Positions 6,992 through 14,946 of a stretch of DNA of 64,000 nt are shown piece after piece. Made by a program: the position numbers and the translations under genes. Positions within the stretch are counted from its first letter, which is position 1; every line of letters begins with the position of its first letter. Origin of the DNA: Flavobacteriales bacterium UBA5040. Its GTDB lineage: Bacteria > Bacteroidota > Bacteroidia > Flavobacteriales > Weeksellaceae. The stretch spans positions 62,001 through 126,000 of the forward strand of contig DIBY01000025.1 of assembly GCA_002415135.1 (NCBI GenBank). Direction: 5' to 3'. The notes beneath the pieces are model-generated. The model was given only the letters and a program-made list of their open reading frames with translations. It ran no database searches and was not told the origin of the DNA.

Positions 6992-9583
6992 ATGAAGATC
7001 AGAAAACTGAGTATCGGGGTGTTTTTTTTAATCTCAACAAGCGTTATTTATGGACAAGAGGTTAATAAAGATTCGATACAGAAAGAAAAAATCATCGAAG
7101 GAGTGATCATTCGTGGAGTCGGGAATAAAAAATCTGAATCTGCAATTTTACTCGATCAGAAGAAAGCCATCATTCAAAAACAATCGATGGGTTCTGAGGA
7201 AATTTCGCGGAAAGGAATTTCGAATATCGAACAGGCATTGGTAAAAGTTACCGGAATTACGAGTGTAGAAGGTCGTGGATTATTTGTAAGAGGTTTGGAA
7301 GACCGGTACAATACTTTATTAATTAATGGTTTGGGTTCGCCTTCCAATAATCCGTTTCAGAAAATTATTGCGTTGAAACAATTTCCGACCGATGTGGTGG
7401 GGAAACTAAATATCTACAAAACTTTTAACTCTAATTTATATGCAGATTTTGCGGGAGCGACTTTCGATATTGAAACTTTGACTTACGATAAACCTTTTTC
7501 TAAAATTGAATTCGGAATCGGAGTAAATACTTTGAGCACATTCCGAAATAACTTTAAAATTAATCCGAACGCTAATTCCATCGAAGGTTATGTAGGTTTA
7601 AATTCACGAGATAAACAATTACCGAATGAAGTAAAAGGTTACCGACCATCGAGTTATAACTTCACCATCAATCAATCGCAGAATTCTTTTGGTGAAGTTT
7701 GGAATGTTGATAATATTAAATCGATGCCCAACACGAGCATTGGTTTTACAACGGCTCAGAAATTTAAAATTGGTGAGACTTCCAACTTAGGATTTCTATT
7801 CTCCTTAAATCAAGGGAACACTTATGAATACAGAGACGGCGTAAAAAACCAGTTTCGACTCAATGGAAATTCGATCGATTACAACAACAACCTGAACCGA
7901 AAAGAATACACCTACGAAACCGAATCGTCAGTTCTGCTTGGACTTGGTTTTAAAAATAAAGGAACTGCAGTTAACTTGAATGGATTCTTCCTTCAAAATT
8001 CAGAAAATCTAATTCAGGATTATCTGGGGTTTCGAAATGGTGAAACCAACAATGAACAATTCATTCGTGTGAATCAACAGGATATTTCCAGGTTTACCGA
8101 TCTGCAATTAACGGCGTCACAAAAAATTGATGAAAGGCATTCTGTAAAAGCCGGCGTAAGTTGGGTCAACAATTTTTATCAGCAACCCGACCGTAAAATA
8201 ATGTACGGACAGCCAGGTGAAGGAAATGATATTAATTTATCTTTTGGTGGAAATAATCTACTTCGACAATATTTGGATGTGAATGGTAAAAACTACTTTT
8301 CAGCCTTTGCAGAATACGCTTTAAACCTGGGAGAGAAAGGCGACAAAAAAGATTATCCGTGGCAATTGGCGATTGGTTATAATGGTTTCGCGGATGTGAG
8401 AAATACGTCATACCGATTTATTTATTCTGTTTTAGACAATCCAGCACAATCACAGATTACGATTGACAGAGACACGCCGCAAACGATGTTTGATCAATCT
8501 ATTTTAAATGGAACTTACCATTATCGAGAAGGTTCTACATCGGAATATAAAAACAATTTGTATCAGTTTGTAAATGCGGGTTATCTCAACGTTAATTATA
8601 AACCATCGGAATTGTGGGACATTCTGATCGGCGGAAGAGTGGAAAACAACATCAATATTACACGCTACAAACCAATCAGTGTCGGAATTAATGATGACTT
8701 TGTAACCCTGACCAAAAACCAATATTATATCCTTCCCTCTTTATCGGTGAAAAGAGTTTTGAATGATAAATCCAATATTCGTTTTGCAGCCAGTAAAACC
8801 ATTACAAGACCGATCCTTATTGAATATATGCCGATCACTTACATCAATCCCGACAACGAAAACATCTTCGGAAATAAAGATCTGACCAACAGTGAAAACT
8901 ATAATATTGATCTGAAATACGAATTCTTTCCAAGCAACAAGGAAATGTTCGCCATTAACCTTTTCGCCAAGAAAATTGACAACGCCATCGAGCGTTCTTA
9001 CATCGCCTCCGGAAATTCAAACGGACAAACCATTACCTTTTTCAATGCTAAAACCGCAACATTGGCCGGAGTTGAACTGGAAGGAATTTTATCTTTAAAC
9101 AGGATCAGCGAATTATTATCACGCTGGACTTTAGGAGCAAACTCAACCCTGATGTTTTCTGACGTAAAACGAAGCGCCGACCAAGGCCAGGAAACGGATG
9201 TTGAAGCCAACAGAAATCGCGCTTTACAAGGTGCAGCACCGTGGACCGTGAATGCAGACCTGAAATATGAGTACAAAAATGCTCAGAATTTCGCCAAAAC
9301 ATTCTCCTTAATTTATAATGTTTCCGGCAAGAAAATTTATGGTGTTGGTTTCTCAAAACTCGATAACATTTTCGAAATGTCTTTCCATCAATTGGATTTC
9401 GTTTACAATAATCAAATCTCTAAAAACTGGAATGTAAAACTGGCTATTCAAAATTTATTGAATTCAGAATATCAACTGAAACTGGGCGACAACAGTTTAG
9501 TTCAGGTCCAGGAAAGTTCGCTGATGATGGAAAATTACAAAAAGGGAACTTCATTTAATATGACTATCGGTTATACTTTCTAA
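6992..9583 (+). CDS. TonB-dependent outer-membrane receptor
   Basis: A 22-stranded-barrel type receptor that imports a substrate across the outer membrane with TonB energy. The signal peptide (1-21) ends in VIYGQ. The plug domain spans about 50-160, with the stretches GLFVRGLEDRYNTLLINGLG, FPTDVVGKLNIYKTF and YADFAGATFDIET. The rest is barrel, ending in the aromatic GYTF typical of outer-membrane barrels. There is no N-terminal carboxypeptidase-like domain and no SusD neighbour, so it is not a glycan SusC. It is followed 36 nt later by a lipoprotein gene, and the two probably act together. The substrate is unknown. Expression may be set by the divergent two-component system. Confidence 0.92.
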   Translation: MKIRKLSIGVFFLISTSVIYGQEVNKDSIQKEKIIEGVIIRGVGNKKSESAILLDQKKAIIQKQSMGSEEISRKGISNIEQALVKVTGITSVEGRGLFVRGLEDRYNTLLINGLGSPSNNPFQKIIALKQFPTDVVGKLNIYKTFNSNLYADFAGATFDIETLTYDKPFSKIEFGIGVNTLSTFRNNFKINPNANSIEGYVGLNSRDKQLPNEVKGYRPSSYNFTINQSQNSFGEVWNVDNIKSMPNTSIGFTTAQKFKIGETSNLGFLFSLNQGNTYEYRDGVKNQFRLNGNSIDYNNNLNRKEYTYETESSVLLGLGFKNKGTAVNLNGFFLQNSENLIQDYLGFRNGETNNEQFIRVNQQDISRFTDLQLTASQKIDERHSVKAGVSWVNNFYQQPDRKIMYGQPGEGNDINLSFGGNNLLRQYLDVNGKNYFSAFAEYALNLGEKGDKKDYPWQLAIGYNGFADVRNTSYRFIYSVLDNPAQSQITIDRDTPQTMFDQSILNGTYHYREGSTSEYKNNLYQFVNAGYLNVNYKPSELWDILIGGRVENNINITRYKPISVGINDDFVTLTKNQYYILPSLSVKRVLNDKSNIRFAASKTITRPILIEYMPITYINPDNENIFGNKDLTNSENYNIDLKYEFFPSNKEMFAINLFAKKIDNAIERSYIASGNSNGQTITFFNAKTATLAGVELEGILSLNRISELLSRWTLGANSTLMFSDVKRSADQGQETDVEANRNRALQGAAPWTVNADLKYEYKNAQNFAKTFSLIYNVSGKKIYGVGFSKLDNIFEMSFHQLDFVYNNQISKNWNVKLAIQNLLNSEYQLKLGDNSLVQVQESSLMMENYKKGTSFNMTIGYTF

Positions 9584-9619
9584 CTCAAATTTAAATCTCA
9601 TAAAAAAGTAAAAAAAGAA

Positions 9620-10843
9620 ATGAAAAAGAACATTTTAACTTTAGTAGCGCTTGCCTTGGTTCTGTCTGTAACCTCTTGTACAGTGGACATTCGGGAAGAT
9701 AATGACACGCCAACAAACAGCGGTGGAAATCAGCAAACACCAGGAAATGTGATGGATGGTTCCGGAACTTTAACCGGAGAAATCTCAAAAGACCTTTTGA
9801 TAAAAAAAGGAAATTACACGCTGAAAGGAATTGTAAAAGTAGGATCTGGCGCAACGCTTACCATCGAACCGGGCGCGATTTTCACCGCAACCACAAGCGA
9901 TGTAAGCGGTTTGGTCATTTTAAAAGGAGCAAAAATAAATGCGGTTGGAACCGCAGATTCACCGATCATTTTCACTTCAGACAATAAAACTCCAGGAGAT
10001 TGGGGCGGAATTACTTTATACGGTGACGCTCCTATTAAAGCCTTAAATGGAGCAGCGACAGCACTTTCAGAAGATGGAAATAACCAATACTATGGCGGTG
10101 CTGATGCCAACTCCAATTCTGGAACGATGAAATTCGTAAGAGTTGAATACGGCGGTCGAAAGATTGGCGATGGAACATCGGAAACTAACTCGATGACTTT
10201 CTACGCCGTTGGAGCCGGAACTACTTTAGAAAACTTAGTGGCTTACAAAGGAACTGATGATGGTTTTGAATTTTTCGGTGGAACGGTGAGCACAAAAAAC
10301 CTGGTTTCTTACGGAAATTACGACGATGCTTTTGACTGGCAAGATGCCTGGAGCGGACAAAACAACTCCAACTGGTTTGCGTATCAAACGGGAATCGGTA
10401 ATTTCGGAATGGAAATCGAAGCCTCTTCAAACGCCGATAATATTGCGCCAAAAGTGAGCAATATCACTTTAATGAGAGCAGCAGGAACGTTACCAGAAAC
10501 GTCAGGTTCTGCCGAAGTTTCAGCGATCCAATTTAAAAAACAAGGAACAGGAATTTTCTCAAACGTTTATATCGATGGTTACAGAAATACGGGTGGAAAA
10601 AATGCTTATTCAGTACTGATCCAGGATCTGGCGACAGAAACCAGCCAGTTGGCAACCGGAAAAATTAAAGTGGATCCAATGTTTACTACAACCAACAACG
10701 ATAACCCATTAAAATTTGGATACGGATTTACGTCAACAAATCCATTAACCTATACCAATGCTACAACAGTGACCAAAGTTTCTCTCGTTCCGGGAGCGTG
10801 GGCAACGGTCAACGGCCAAAACTTACTCGAACCACTGCAATAA
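9620..10843 (+). CDS. Lipoprotein with beta-helix-like repeats, partner of the receptor
   Basis: The signal MKKNILTLVALALVLSVTSC carries a lipobox (Cys20), followed by a Thr/Gly/Asn-rich linker. From about residue 60 the chain has short repeated strands (ILKGAKINAVGTADSPIIFTS, GDWGGITLYGDAP, TLENLVAYKGTDDGFEFFGG, TKNLVSYGNYDDAFDW), suggesting a right-handed parallel beta-helix. Gly-Asp-Asp and Asp-rich turns could bind metal. Similar lipoproteins follow TonB-dependent receptors in many Bacteroidota; their job is unproven, probably surface capture of the receptor's substrate. A good hairpin terminator follows, so it closes a two-gene operon. No catalytic motif was recognised. Confidence 0.75.
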   Translation: MKKNILTLVALALVLSVTSCTVDIREDNDTPTNSGGNQQTPGNVMDGSGTLTGEISKDLLIKKGNYTLKGIVKVGSGATLTIEPGAIFTATTSDVSGLVILKGAKINAVGTADSPIIFTSDNKTPGDWGGITLYGDAPIKALNGAATALSEDGNNQYYGGADANSNSGTMKFVRVEYGGRKIGDGTSETNSMTFYAVGAGTTLENLVAYKGTDDGFEFFGGTVSTKNLVSYGNYDDAFDWQDAWSGQNNSNWFAYQTGIGNFGMEIEASSNADNIAPKVSNITLMRAAGTLPETSGSAEVSAIQFKKQGTGIFSNVYIDGYRNTGGKNAYSVLIQDLATETSQLATGKIKVDPMFTTTNNDNPLKFGYGFTSTNPLTYTNATTVTKVSLVPGAWATVNGQNLLEPLQ

Positions 10844-10871
10844 ATTCTTCATTTTTTCATATCAATTAAAG

Positions 10872-10905
10872 AGGGCTTTTCATTAATTTGAAAAGCCCTT
10901 TTTTT
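10872..10905 (+). terminator. Rho-independent terminator of the receptor/lipoprotein operon
   Basis: AGGGCTTTTC (10872-10881) pairs perfectly with GAAAAGCCCT (10890-10899) and is followed by seven T. It touches the stop codon of the convergent barstar-like gene. Confidence 0.9.
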
Positions 10906-11203
10906 ATTCTTCGTCACCCTCTTCATCTTCGTACTGTTCGAGATAATACGCAAACGAAAAATCTTCAAGTTCTTCGTCAGCATCTTCTAAAGTCGTCAGT
11001 AAATCTTCGAAATCTTCAAGTTGTTCAACGCTCATATTTACAAATTCAATATGTAACGGAAGTTCTACAGATCCGGTAATTGAATCGTAAAGTGCATCGA
11101 GATTATCTCCAAACGTTTCGGGCAGTTTTAGTTTTTCTTTTAATTGGTCATAGAAATCTTCAAGGTCACCAATTTCTGTAAAGTCGATAAATACGGTGTT
11201 CAT
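10904..11203 (-). CDS. Barstar-family RNase inhibitor
   Basis: A 99-residue acidic protein of the barstar family, small alpha/beta proteins that cap the active site of barnase-type RNases. The family pattern is clear: FIDFTEIGDLEDFYDQLKEK, then LPETFGDNLDALYDSITG, with the acidic helix (the Asp35-Asp39 region of barstar corresponds to GDNLDALYD). The C-terminus is Glu/Asp rich. It lies downstream of, and on the same strand as, the barnase-like gene 122 nt away, so inhibitor and nuclease probably come from one locus. It is cytoplasmic (no signal), protecting the cell before or during nuclease export. Confidence 0.9.
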   Translation of the reverse strand: MNTVFIDFTEIGDLEDFYDQLKEKLKLPETFGDNLDALYDSITGSVELPLHIEFVNMSVEQLEDFEDLLTTLEDADEELEDFSFAYYLEQYEDEEGDEE

Positions 11204-11290
11204 ATTTTTAGGTTGTGGGTTTTCGGTTGTAGCTCGCAGGAATTAGGCTCTAGTTATTTAGTTTTAAATTTCTAAAATAGTTCCAGAAAT

Positions 11291-11330
11291 TTACTTGGCT
11301 CTTCTTACTTTTTACTTGGCTCTTCTTACT
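11291..11330. repeat. Tandem 21-bp repeat between barnase and barstar genes
   Basis: TTACTTGGCTCTTCTTACT occurs at 11291-11309 and again at 11312-11330. The core ACTTGGCTCTT reappears on the far side of the barnase gene (11925-11950). Confidence 0.85.
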
Positions 11331-11826
11331 GTTTCTCAAATGTTTTATAATGATTCTTGGTCAGCCAGACTTCCCCATTTTTTGTAAAGACAATTCTGTC
11401 CGCATTTCGGTTTCCGCAATTATAATTCACATCAGCTTCATAATATTTATTTCCTGTTGGAAGTGTTTTCTCTCGGTTGCTGAAGTGATCGCCACCAATC
11501 GCTTTTCCGTGAAGAACATCACACAGATTTCCTTTGGAAGCAATCCAACCTTGTTTTCGTGCTTCACCTTTTGTTAGATAATAATTGGGAAGTTGGTGAT
11601 TGGTTTTTACATAATTAATGACGGTATTTTCGTTGGTCAGTTCATCAATGTTTCCAGAAAAATTGGTTGATTTCGAATTTTTATTTTCATTGACGGAAAC
11701 TTCAGTTGGACTTACTTCTTTATTTTTCTTTTCAATTTTGTACGTGTTGAAAAAATGCATTGCTAAAAACGCGGTGAGTAATCCGATGATAAAGATGAGG
11801 ATGAGTTTTATTTTTTCTTTGTCCAT
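11326..11826 (-). CDS. Membrane-anchored barnase-type ribonuclease
   Basis: The C-terminal part (about 65-166) closely follows barnase: VINYVKTNHQLPNYYLTKGE, GWIASKGNLCDVLHGKAIGG, DHFSNREKTLP, then YEADVNYNCGNRNADRIVF and a final KNHYKTF. The catalytic Glu (in YEADVNY), Arg (NADRIVF) and His (KNHYKTF) of barnase are all present, so it should be an active guanyl-preferring RNase. Residues 7-27 are one hydrophobic segment without an obvious cleavage site, followed by a polar linker of about 35 residues, so the nuclease is either tethered in the inner membrane facing the periplasm or released. Two cysteines could form a disulfide. It pairs with the downstream barstar-like gene. Confidence 0.92.
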   Translation of the reverse strand: MDKEKIKLILIFIIGLLTAFLAMHFFNTYKIEKKNKEVSPTEVSVNENKNSKSTNFSGNIDELTNENTVINYVKTNHQLPNYYLTKGEARKQGWIASKGNLCDVLHGKAIGGDHFSNREKTLPTGNKYYEADVNYNCGNRNADRIVFTKNGEVWLTKNHYKTFEKQ

Positions 11827-11882
11827 TTACTTTTATTTAATTCCTTTTTAATTAATGCTCAATTTGTTATTTATTAGATTTT

Positions 11883-11902
11883 GGACAAGTCGCGACTTGT
11901 CC
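11883..11902. repeat. 20-bp perfect palindrome GGACAAGTCGCGACTTGTCC
   Basis: A perfect inverted repeat without a spacer, in the 127-nt gap between nadE and the barnase gene. It is followed by degenerate ACTTGGTTCCTT, ACTTGACTCTT and ACTTGGCTCTT units. It looks like a dispersed REP-type element rather than a terminator, having no T run. Confidence 0.8.
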
Positions 11903-11953
11903 CTACTTGGTTCCTTTTCTTTTTACTTGACTCTTTCGACTTGGCTCTTTCTC
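11903..11953. repeat. Degenerate ACTTGGCTCTT repeats
   Basis: Three related units (ACTTGGTTCC, ACTTGACTCT and ACTTGGCTCT) lie just past the nadE stop codon. They match the tandem repeat on the other side of the barnase gene. Confidence 0.6.
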
Positions 11954-12742
11954 TCATCGCCACTCTTCCGGAATATCACACACCGGAATTGGTTGAATTT
12001 TATGTTGAGCGGCTTTATTCATTCGGCTGAAAATTTTGAAAACTTCTAAATCTCTTCCCGAATAATAGGCTTCTGTTTTCGTTCCCCATTCTTTCTGAAT
12101 TTTCTCCAGTTCCGGATAAGTTGCACCAATCTGCTGTTCATCGGTTCTGACTTCATCCCATAATCCATCTGCCGGAATTGCATTTTGAATCGATGCTACA
12201 AGATCCAATGATTTTGCCAGAGCATAAACTTCGGTTTTATACAGATCTGCAATTGGGGAAACATCTACTCCACCGTCGCCGTATTTAGTGAAAAATCCTA
12301 CGCCAAAGTCTTCTACTTTATTTCCGGTTCCGCAAACGAGAAGACTGTTGATTTGTCCGTAATAATATAAAGTCAACATTCTTAATCGGCTCCTGGTATT
12401 CGCAAAGGCTAGTTTTTCTGCTGGAAAATCTTCATCTTTTACATCAAACGTTTTAAATAATTCTTCAAATGCTGGACTTAGATTTACTGAAATTGCTTCT
12501 ACATTGGTAAAACGTTTTTTCAAATGTTCCATGTGTTCCCAAGCACGATTCACTTCATCCTGATTTTGACGAATAGGCATTTCGATTAACAAAGTTTTTA
12601 AACCTGTCATCGCACAAAGTGTAGAAACTACGGCAGAATCAACTCCGCCCGAAACTCCGACAACATATCCTTTTACATTTGCTTTGGTGGCATAATCTTT
12701 TAGCCAATCAACTATTTTAGCTGTTATTTTATCTGTTTGCAT
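11954..12742 (-). CDS. nadE: NAD+ synthetase
   Basis: Amidates nicotinic acid adenine dinucleotide to NAD+ with ATP. The N-type ATP pyrophosphatase loop SGGVDSA is at residues 31-37, and later motifs GTGNKVEDFGVGFFTKYGDG and VSPIADLYKTEV bind substrate and ATP. At 262 residues it has only the synthetase domain and no glutaminase domain, so it should use ammonia. The gene abuts the upstream GNAT gene (stop at 12743, start at 12742) and is probably co-transcribed with it. Confidence 0.96.
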   Translation of the reverse strand: MQTDKITAKIVDWLKDYATKANVKGYVVGVSGGVDSAVVSTLCAMTGLKTLLIEMPIRQNQDEVNRAWEHMEHLKKRFTNVEAISVNLSPAFEELFKTFDVKDEDFPAEKLAFANTRSRLRMLTLYYYGQINSLLVCGTGNKVEDFGVGFFTKYGDGGVDVSPIADLYKTEVYALAKSLDLVASIQNAIPADGLWDEVRTDEQQIGATYPELEKIQKEWGTKTEAYYSGRDLEVFKIFSRMNKAAQHKIQPIPVCDIPEEWR

Positions 12743-13291
12743 TTACTTTATCTTAAATTTTTCTTTCTCTAATTCGTACCAATTACAAGTTGCATCATCA
12801 AGCGGATCAATGAAAGTTCCTTTTGCTTCAAAGCCTAATTTATCTTTCAAAATTTTATCAGAATTAAAGTTTTCAATATCGACACAAGCATAAATCGTAT
12901 CTAAATTCATTTCATTAAAACCATATTCTAAAACTGCTTTTCCAGATTCTGTGGCATAACCTTTTCCCCAAAATTCCGGTAAAAATCGATAGCCTAATTC
13001 ATATACATTTTTAAAACCGTTGATGGGTACCGTTAATAATTTCAAACCGCTCCAACCGATCAGGAGATTTGATTCTTTTTCAACAACTGCCCATCGCGCA
13101 ATTCCGTTTTCCTGATATTGTTTTTGGATTTTCTTAATGGTTTCTACCGACTCTTCAATCGTTTTGACTGGCTTTACGCCAATATATTTCATAACGTCAG
13201 GATCGCTGTCCAATAAAAATATTCTGTCCAGATCTTCAGAAATAATTTCTCTTAGAATAAGTCTTGGAGTTTCAATGAATATTTTTGCCAT
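12743..13291 (-). CDS. GNAT N-acetyltransferase, RimJ/RimL-like
   Basis: A 182-residue acetyl-CoA-dependent acetyltransferase. It begins with IFIETPRLILREI, typical of the RimJ/RimL-type branch. The acetyl-CoA loop is ELGYRFLPEFWGKGYATESG (near residue 105), followed by YACVDIENFNSDKILKDKLGFEAKG. The substrate is unknown. It sits directly upstream of nadE with no gap and is divergent from gldB. There is no antitoxin-like neighbour, so a toxin role is not suggested. Confidence 0.88.
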   Translation of the reverse strand: MAKIFIETPRLILREIISEDLDRIFLLDSDPDVMKYIGVKPVKTIEESVETIKKIQKQYQENGIARWAVVEKESNLLIGWSGLKLLTVPINGFKNVYELGYRFLPEFWGKGYATESGKAVLEYGFNEMNLDTIYACVDIENFNSDKILKDKLGFEAKGTFIDPLDDATCNWYELEKEKFKIK

Positions 13292-13301
13292 TAATTTTAC
13301 T

Positions 13302-13309
13302 TATTTTTG
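13302..13309 (+). promoter_or_regulatory. -7 element TATTTTTG of gldB
   Basis: A TAnnTTTG match 24 nt before the gldB ATG (13334). It lies across the alternative TTG start at 13307 and so argues against that start. Confidence 0.5.
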
Positions 13310-13333
13310 CATTTCAAAATCGATGTAAAAATA

Positions 13334-14314
13334 ATGAAGTTTTTTAGATATCTCTTATTTTCTGTAGTATTCCTGATGGGAATGAGTTCGTGTAAAAAAG
13401 ATTCCGAAAATATTTGGAAAGTAGATGTTAAAAATCCAGTTGACAAAGTTGAACTGATCGACATTTCAAAAGAATTTTACGATCCCAATATTCCTTTGGA
13501 AAGTTTCACTCAGAAATATCCTTTCTTTCAGGGAACCGTTCCGAATGAGGATTTTGCTGAACGAAGAAAAGATGCCGAGGAAATCAAAGTCTATCAAGAG
13601 GCAATTTCTAAAATTGATCTAATTAAATTAAATAAAGAGTTGGCGTCTTTATTTTCACATATTAAAAATTATTTTCCCGACTTCACCGAACCGACCGTTT
13701 TTATTTATTCATCTGCGTTACAAGGCGCCACTGATCCGATTTTTTATCATGCGAAAGAGAACATGCTTTTTATCGACATCACCGCATTTATGGGTGAAAA
13801 TAATCCGAATTATAAAGGAATGGAACAATACTTCCAGAAAAGCATGAATCCAAAAAATATTTTGCCGAAAGTTTCTTTGATCTTAGCTGAATATTTTATC
13901 ACTCCAACGGGCGATTCCCAGAAATTTATTGACCAAATCGTTTATTACGGAAAACTGATGACTTTGCAAGATGCCTTTTTACCACAGGAACCAGAGGCTT
14001 TGAAAATGAATTACACGCCCGAACAATATGAATGGGCAAAAGCAAATGAAGCTAATGTCTGGAATTTTTTCGTAGAAAACAACCTGGTTTTCAGTGACGA
14101 TCAAAGATTGGCTGAACGGTTTATCAATCCTGCGCCGTTTTCAAAATTCTACACCGAGATCGACAACGAATCTTCACCACAAATCGGAATTTATACCGGT
14201 TGGCAAATTTGTAAAAAATTCTATCAGGAAAAACCAGAAACCAAATTAGCAGATTTTCTAAAAATGAGCGCTCAGGAAATTTTTAATCAAAGTAATTATA
14301 AACCGAAAAAATAA
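13334..14314 (+). CDS. gldB: Gliding motility lipoprotein GldB
   Basis: A lipoprotein needed for gliding in Flavobacterium, now linked to the type IX secretion/gliding apparatus. The ATG at 13334 gives the lipoprotein signal KFFRYLLFSVVFLMGMSSC. The body matches GldB in length (326 residues) and pattern: YPFFQGTVPNEDF, FIDITAFMGENNP, SLILAEYFITPTGDS, and the C-terminal GIYTGWQICKKFYQEKP. It lies 227 nt upstream of gldC on the same strand, the gldB-gldC order known in flavobacteria. Gliding itself is not implied, because non-gliding Chryseobacterium keep these genes. Confidence 0.93.
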   Translation: MKFFRYLLFSVVFLMGMSSCKKDSENIWKVDVKNPVDKVELIDISKEFYDPNIPLESFTQKYPFFQGTVPNEDFAERRKDAEEIKVYQEAISKIDLIKLNKELASLFSHIKNYFPDFTEPTVFIYSSALQGATDPIFYHAKENMLFIDITAFMGENNPNYKGMEQYFQKSMNPKNILPKVSLILAEYFITPTGDSQKFIDQIVYYGKLMTLQDAFLPQEPEALKMNYTPEQYEWAKANEANVWNFFVENNLVFSDDQRLAERFINPAPFSKFYTEIDNESSPQIGIYTGWQICKKFYQEKPETKLADFLKMSAQEIFNQSNYKPKK

Positions 14315-14541
14315 GACGAAAGATAATAGATCGCTTCGCTGATAGATGATAGAGCTGAGAGGTGATTTTTTTTAAACGCAAAGTTTTGCAATCATTTATA
14401 TTTTATCTGAAGAAAGCGAAGAATACGAATACTCTCATTTGAAAAGTGTGCTTACTAAAATCTGCTTGTAAATTCAATTTTGCCTTTATAAAAAATATAA
14501 ATCAATCAATTTTCAATATAAATAATATCATTTAAAAAATT

Positions 14542-14868
14542 ATGAAAAAGACTCAAATCACCATAGATATCGAACTGGACGACAATCACGTGCCGGAAAA
14601 AATGACCTGGAATGCGGAAGATGGCGGCGTAGAGAAACAGGAAACAAAAGCCACCATGATCTCGGTTTGGGATGATGAAAAAAAGGAAGCTTTAAGAATA
14701 GATCTTTGGACGAAAGATATGCCAGTGGATCAAATGAAAATGTTCCTTCATCAAATCTTAATTTCGATGGGAAACACTTATGAAAGAGCGACTGGTGAAG
14801 AAGATGTTGCATTTTGGCTGGAACAAATGGCCGAAGAATTTGCGCAAAAAGCTGCGATTAAAATGTAA
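14542..14868 (+). CDS. gldC: Gliding motility protein GldC
   Basis: A small cytoplasmic protein of 108 residues that accompanies GldB. The family pattern is seen in KKTQITIDIELDDNHVPEKM, ISVWDDEKKEALRIDLWTKD and the conserved helix VDQMKMFLHQILISMGNTYE. No signal peptide. A 227-nt gap separates it from gldB; it holds no gene and no clear terminator, only a near -7 match (CAATTTTG at about 14478). Confidence 0.93.
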   Translation: MKKTQITIDIELDDNHVPEKMTWNAEDGGVEKQETKATMISVWDDEKKEALRIDLWTKDMPVDQMKMFLHQILISMGNTYERATGEEDVAFWLEQMAEEFAQKAAIKM

Positions 14869-14892
14869 TTTCAATTCAACATCATAAAAAAG

Positions 14893-14927
14893 AAAAGCGT
14901 CGTTCCCACTCGGAAACGACGCTTTAT
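14893..14927. terminator. Bidirectional terminator between gldC and the GLUG protein gene
   Basis: The stem AAAGCGTCGTTCC (14894-14906) pairs with GGAAACGACGCTTT (14912-14925) with one bulge. T-rich tails follow on both strands, serving the two convergent genes. Confidence 0.85.
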
Positions 14928-14946
14928 TATTGATAAAAACTAACCT

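Noticed and set aside
10888..11079. Plus-strand frame opposite the barstar-like gene
   Set aside because: It begins inside a terminator hairpin and is the complement of the acidic barstar tail.
12743..13291. GNAT considered as a toxin of a toxin-antitoxin pair
   Set aside because: No small ribbon-helix-helix antitoxin gene adjoins it; it abuts nadE and has the RimJ/RimL-like layout.
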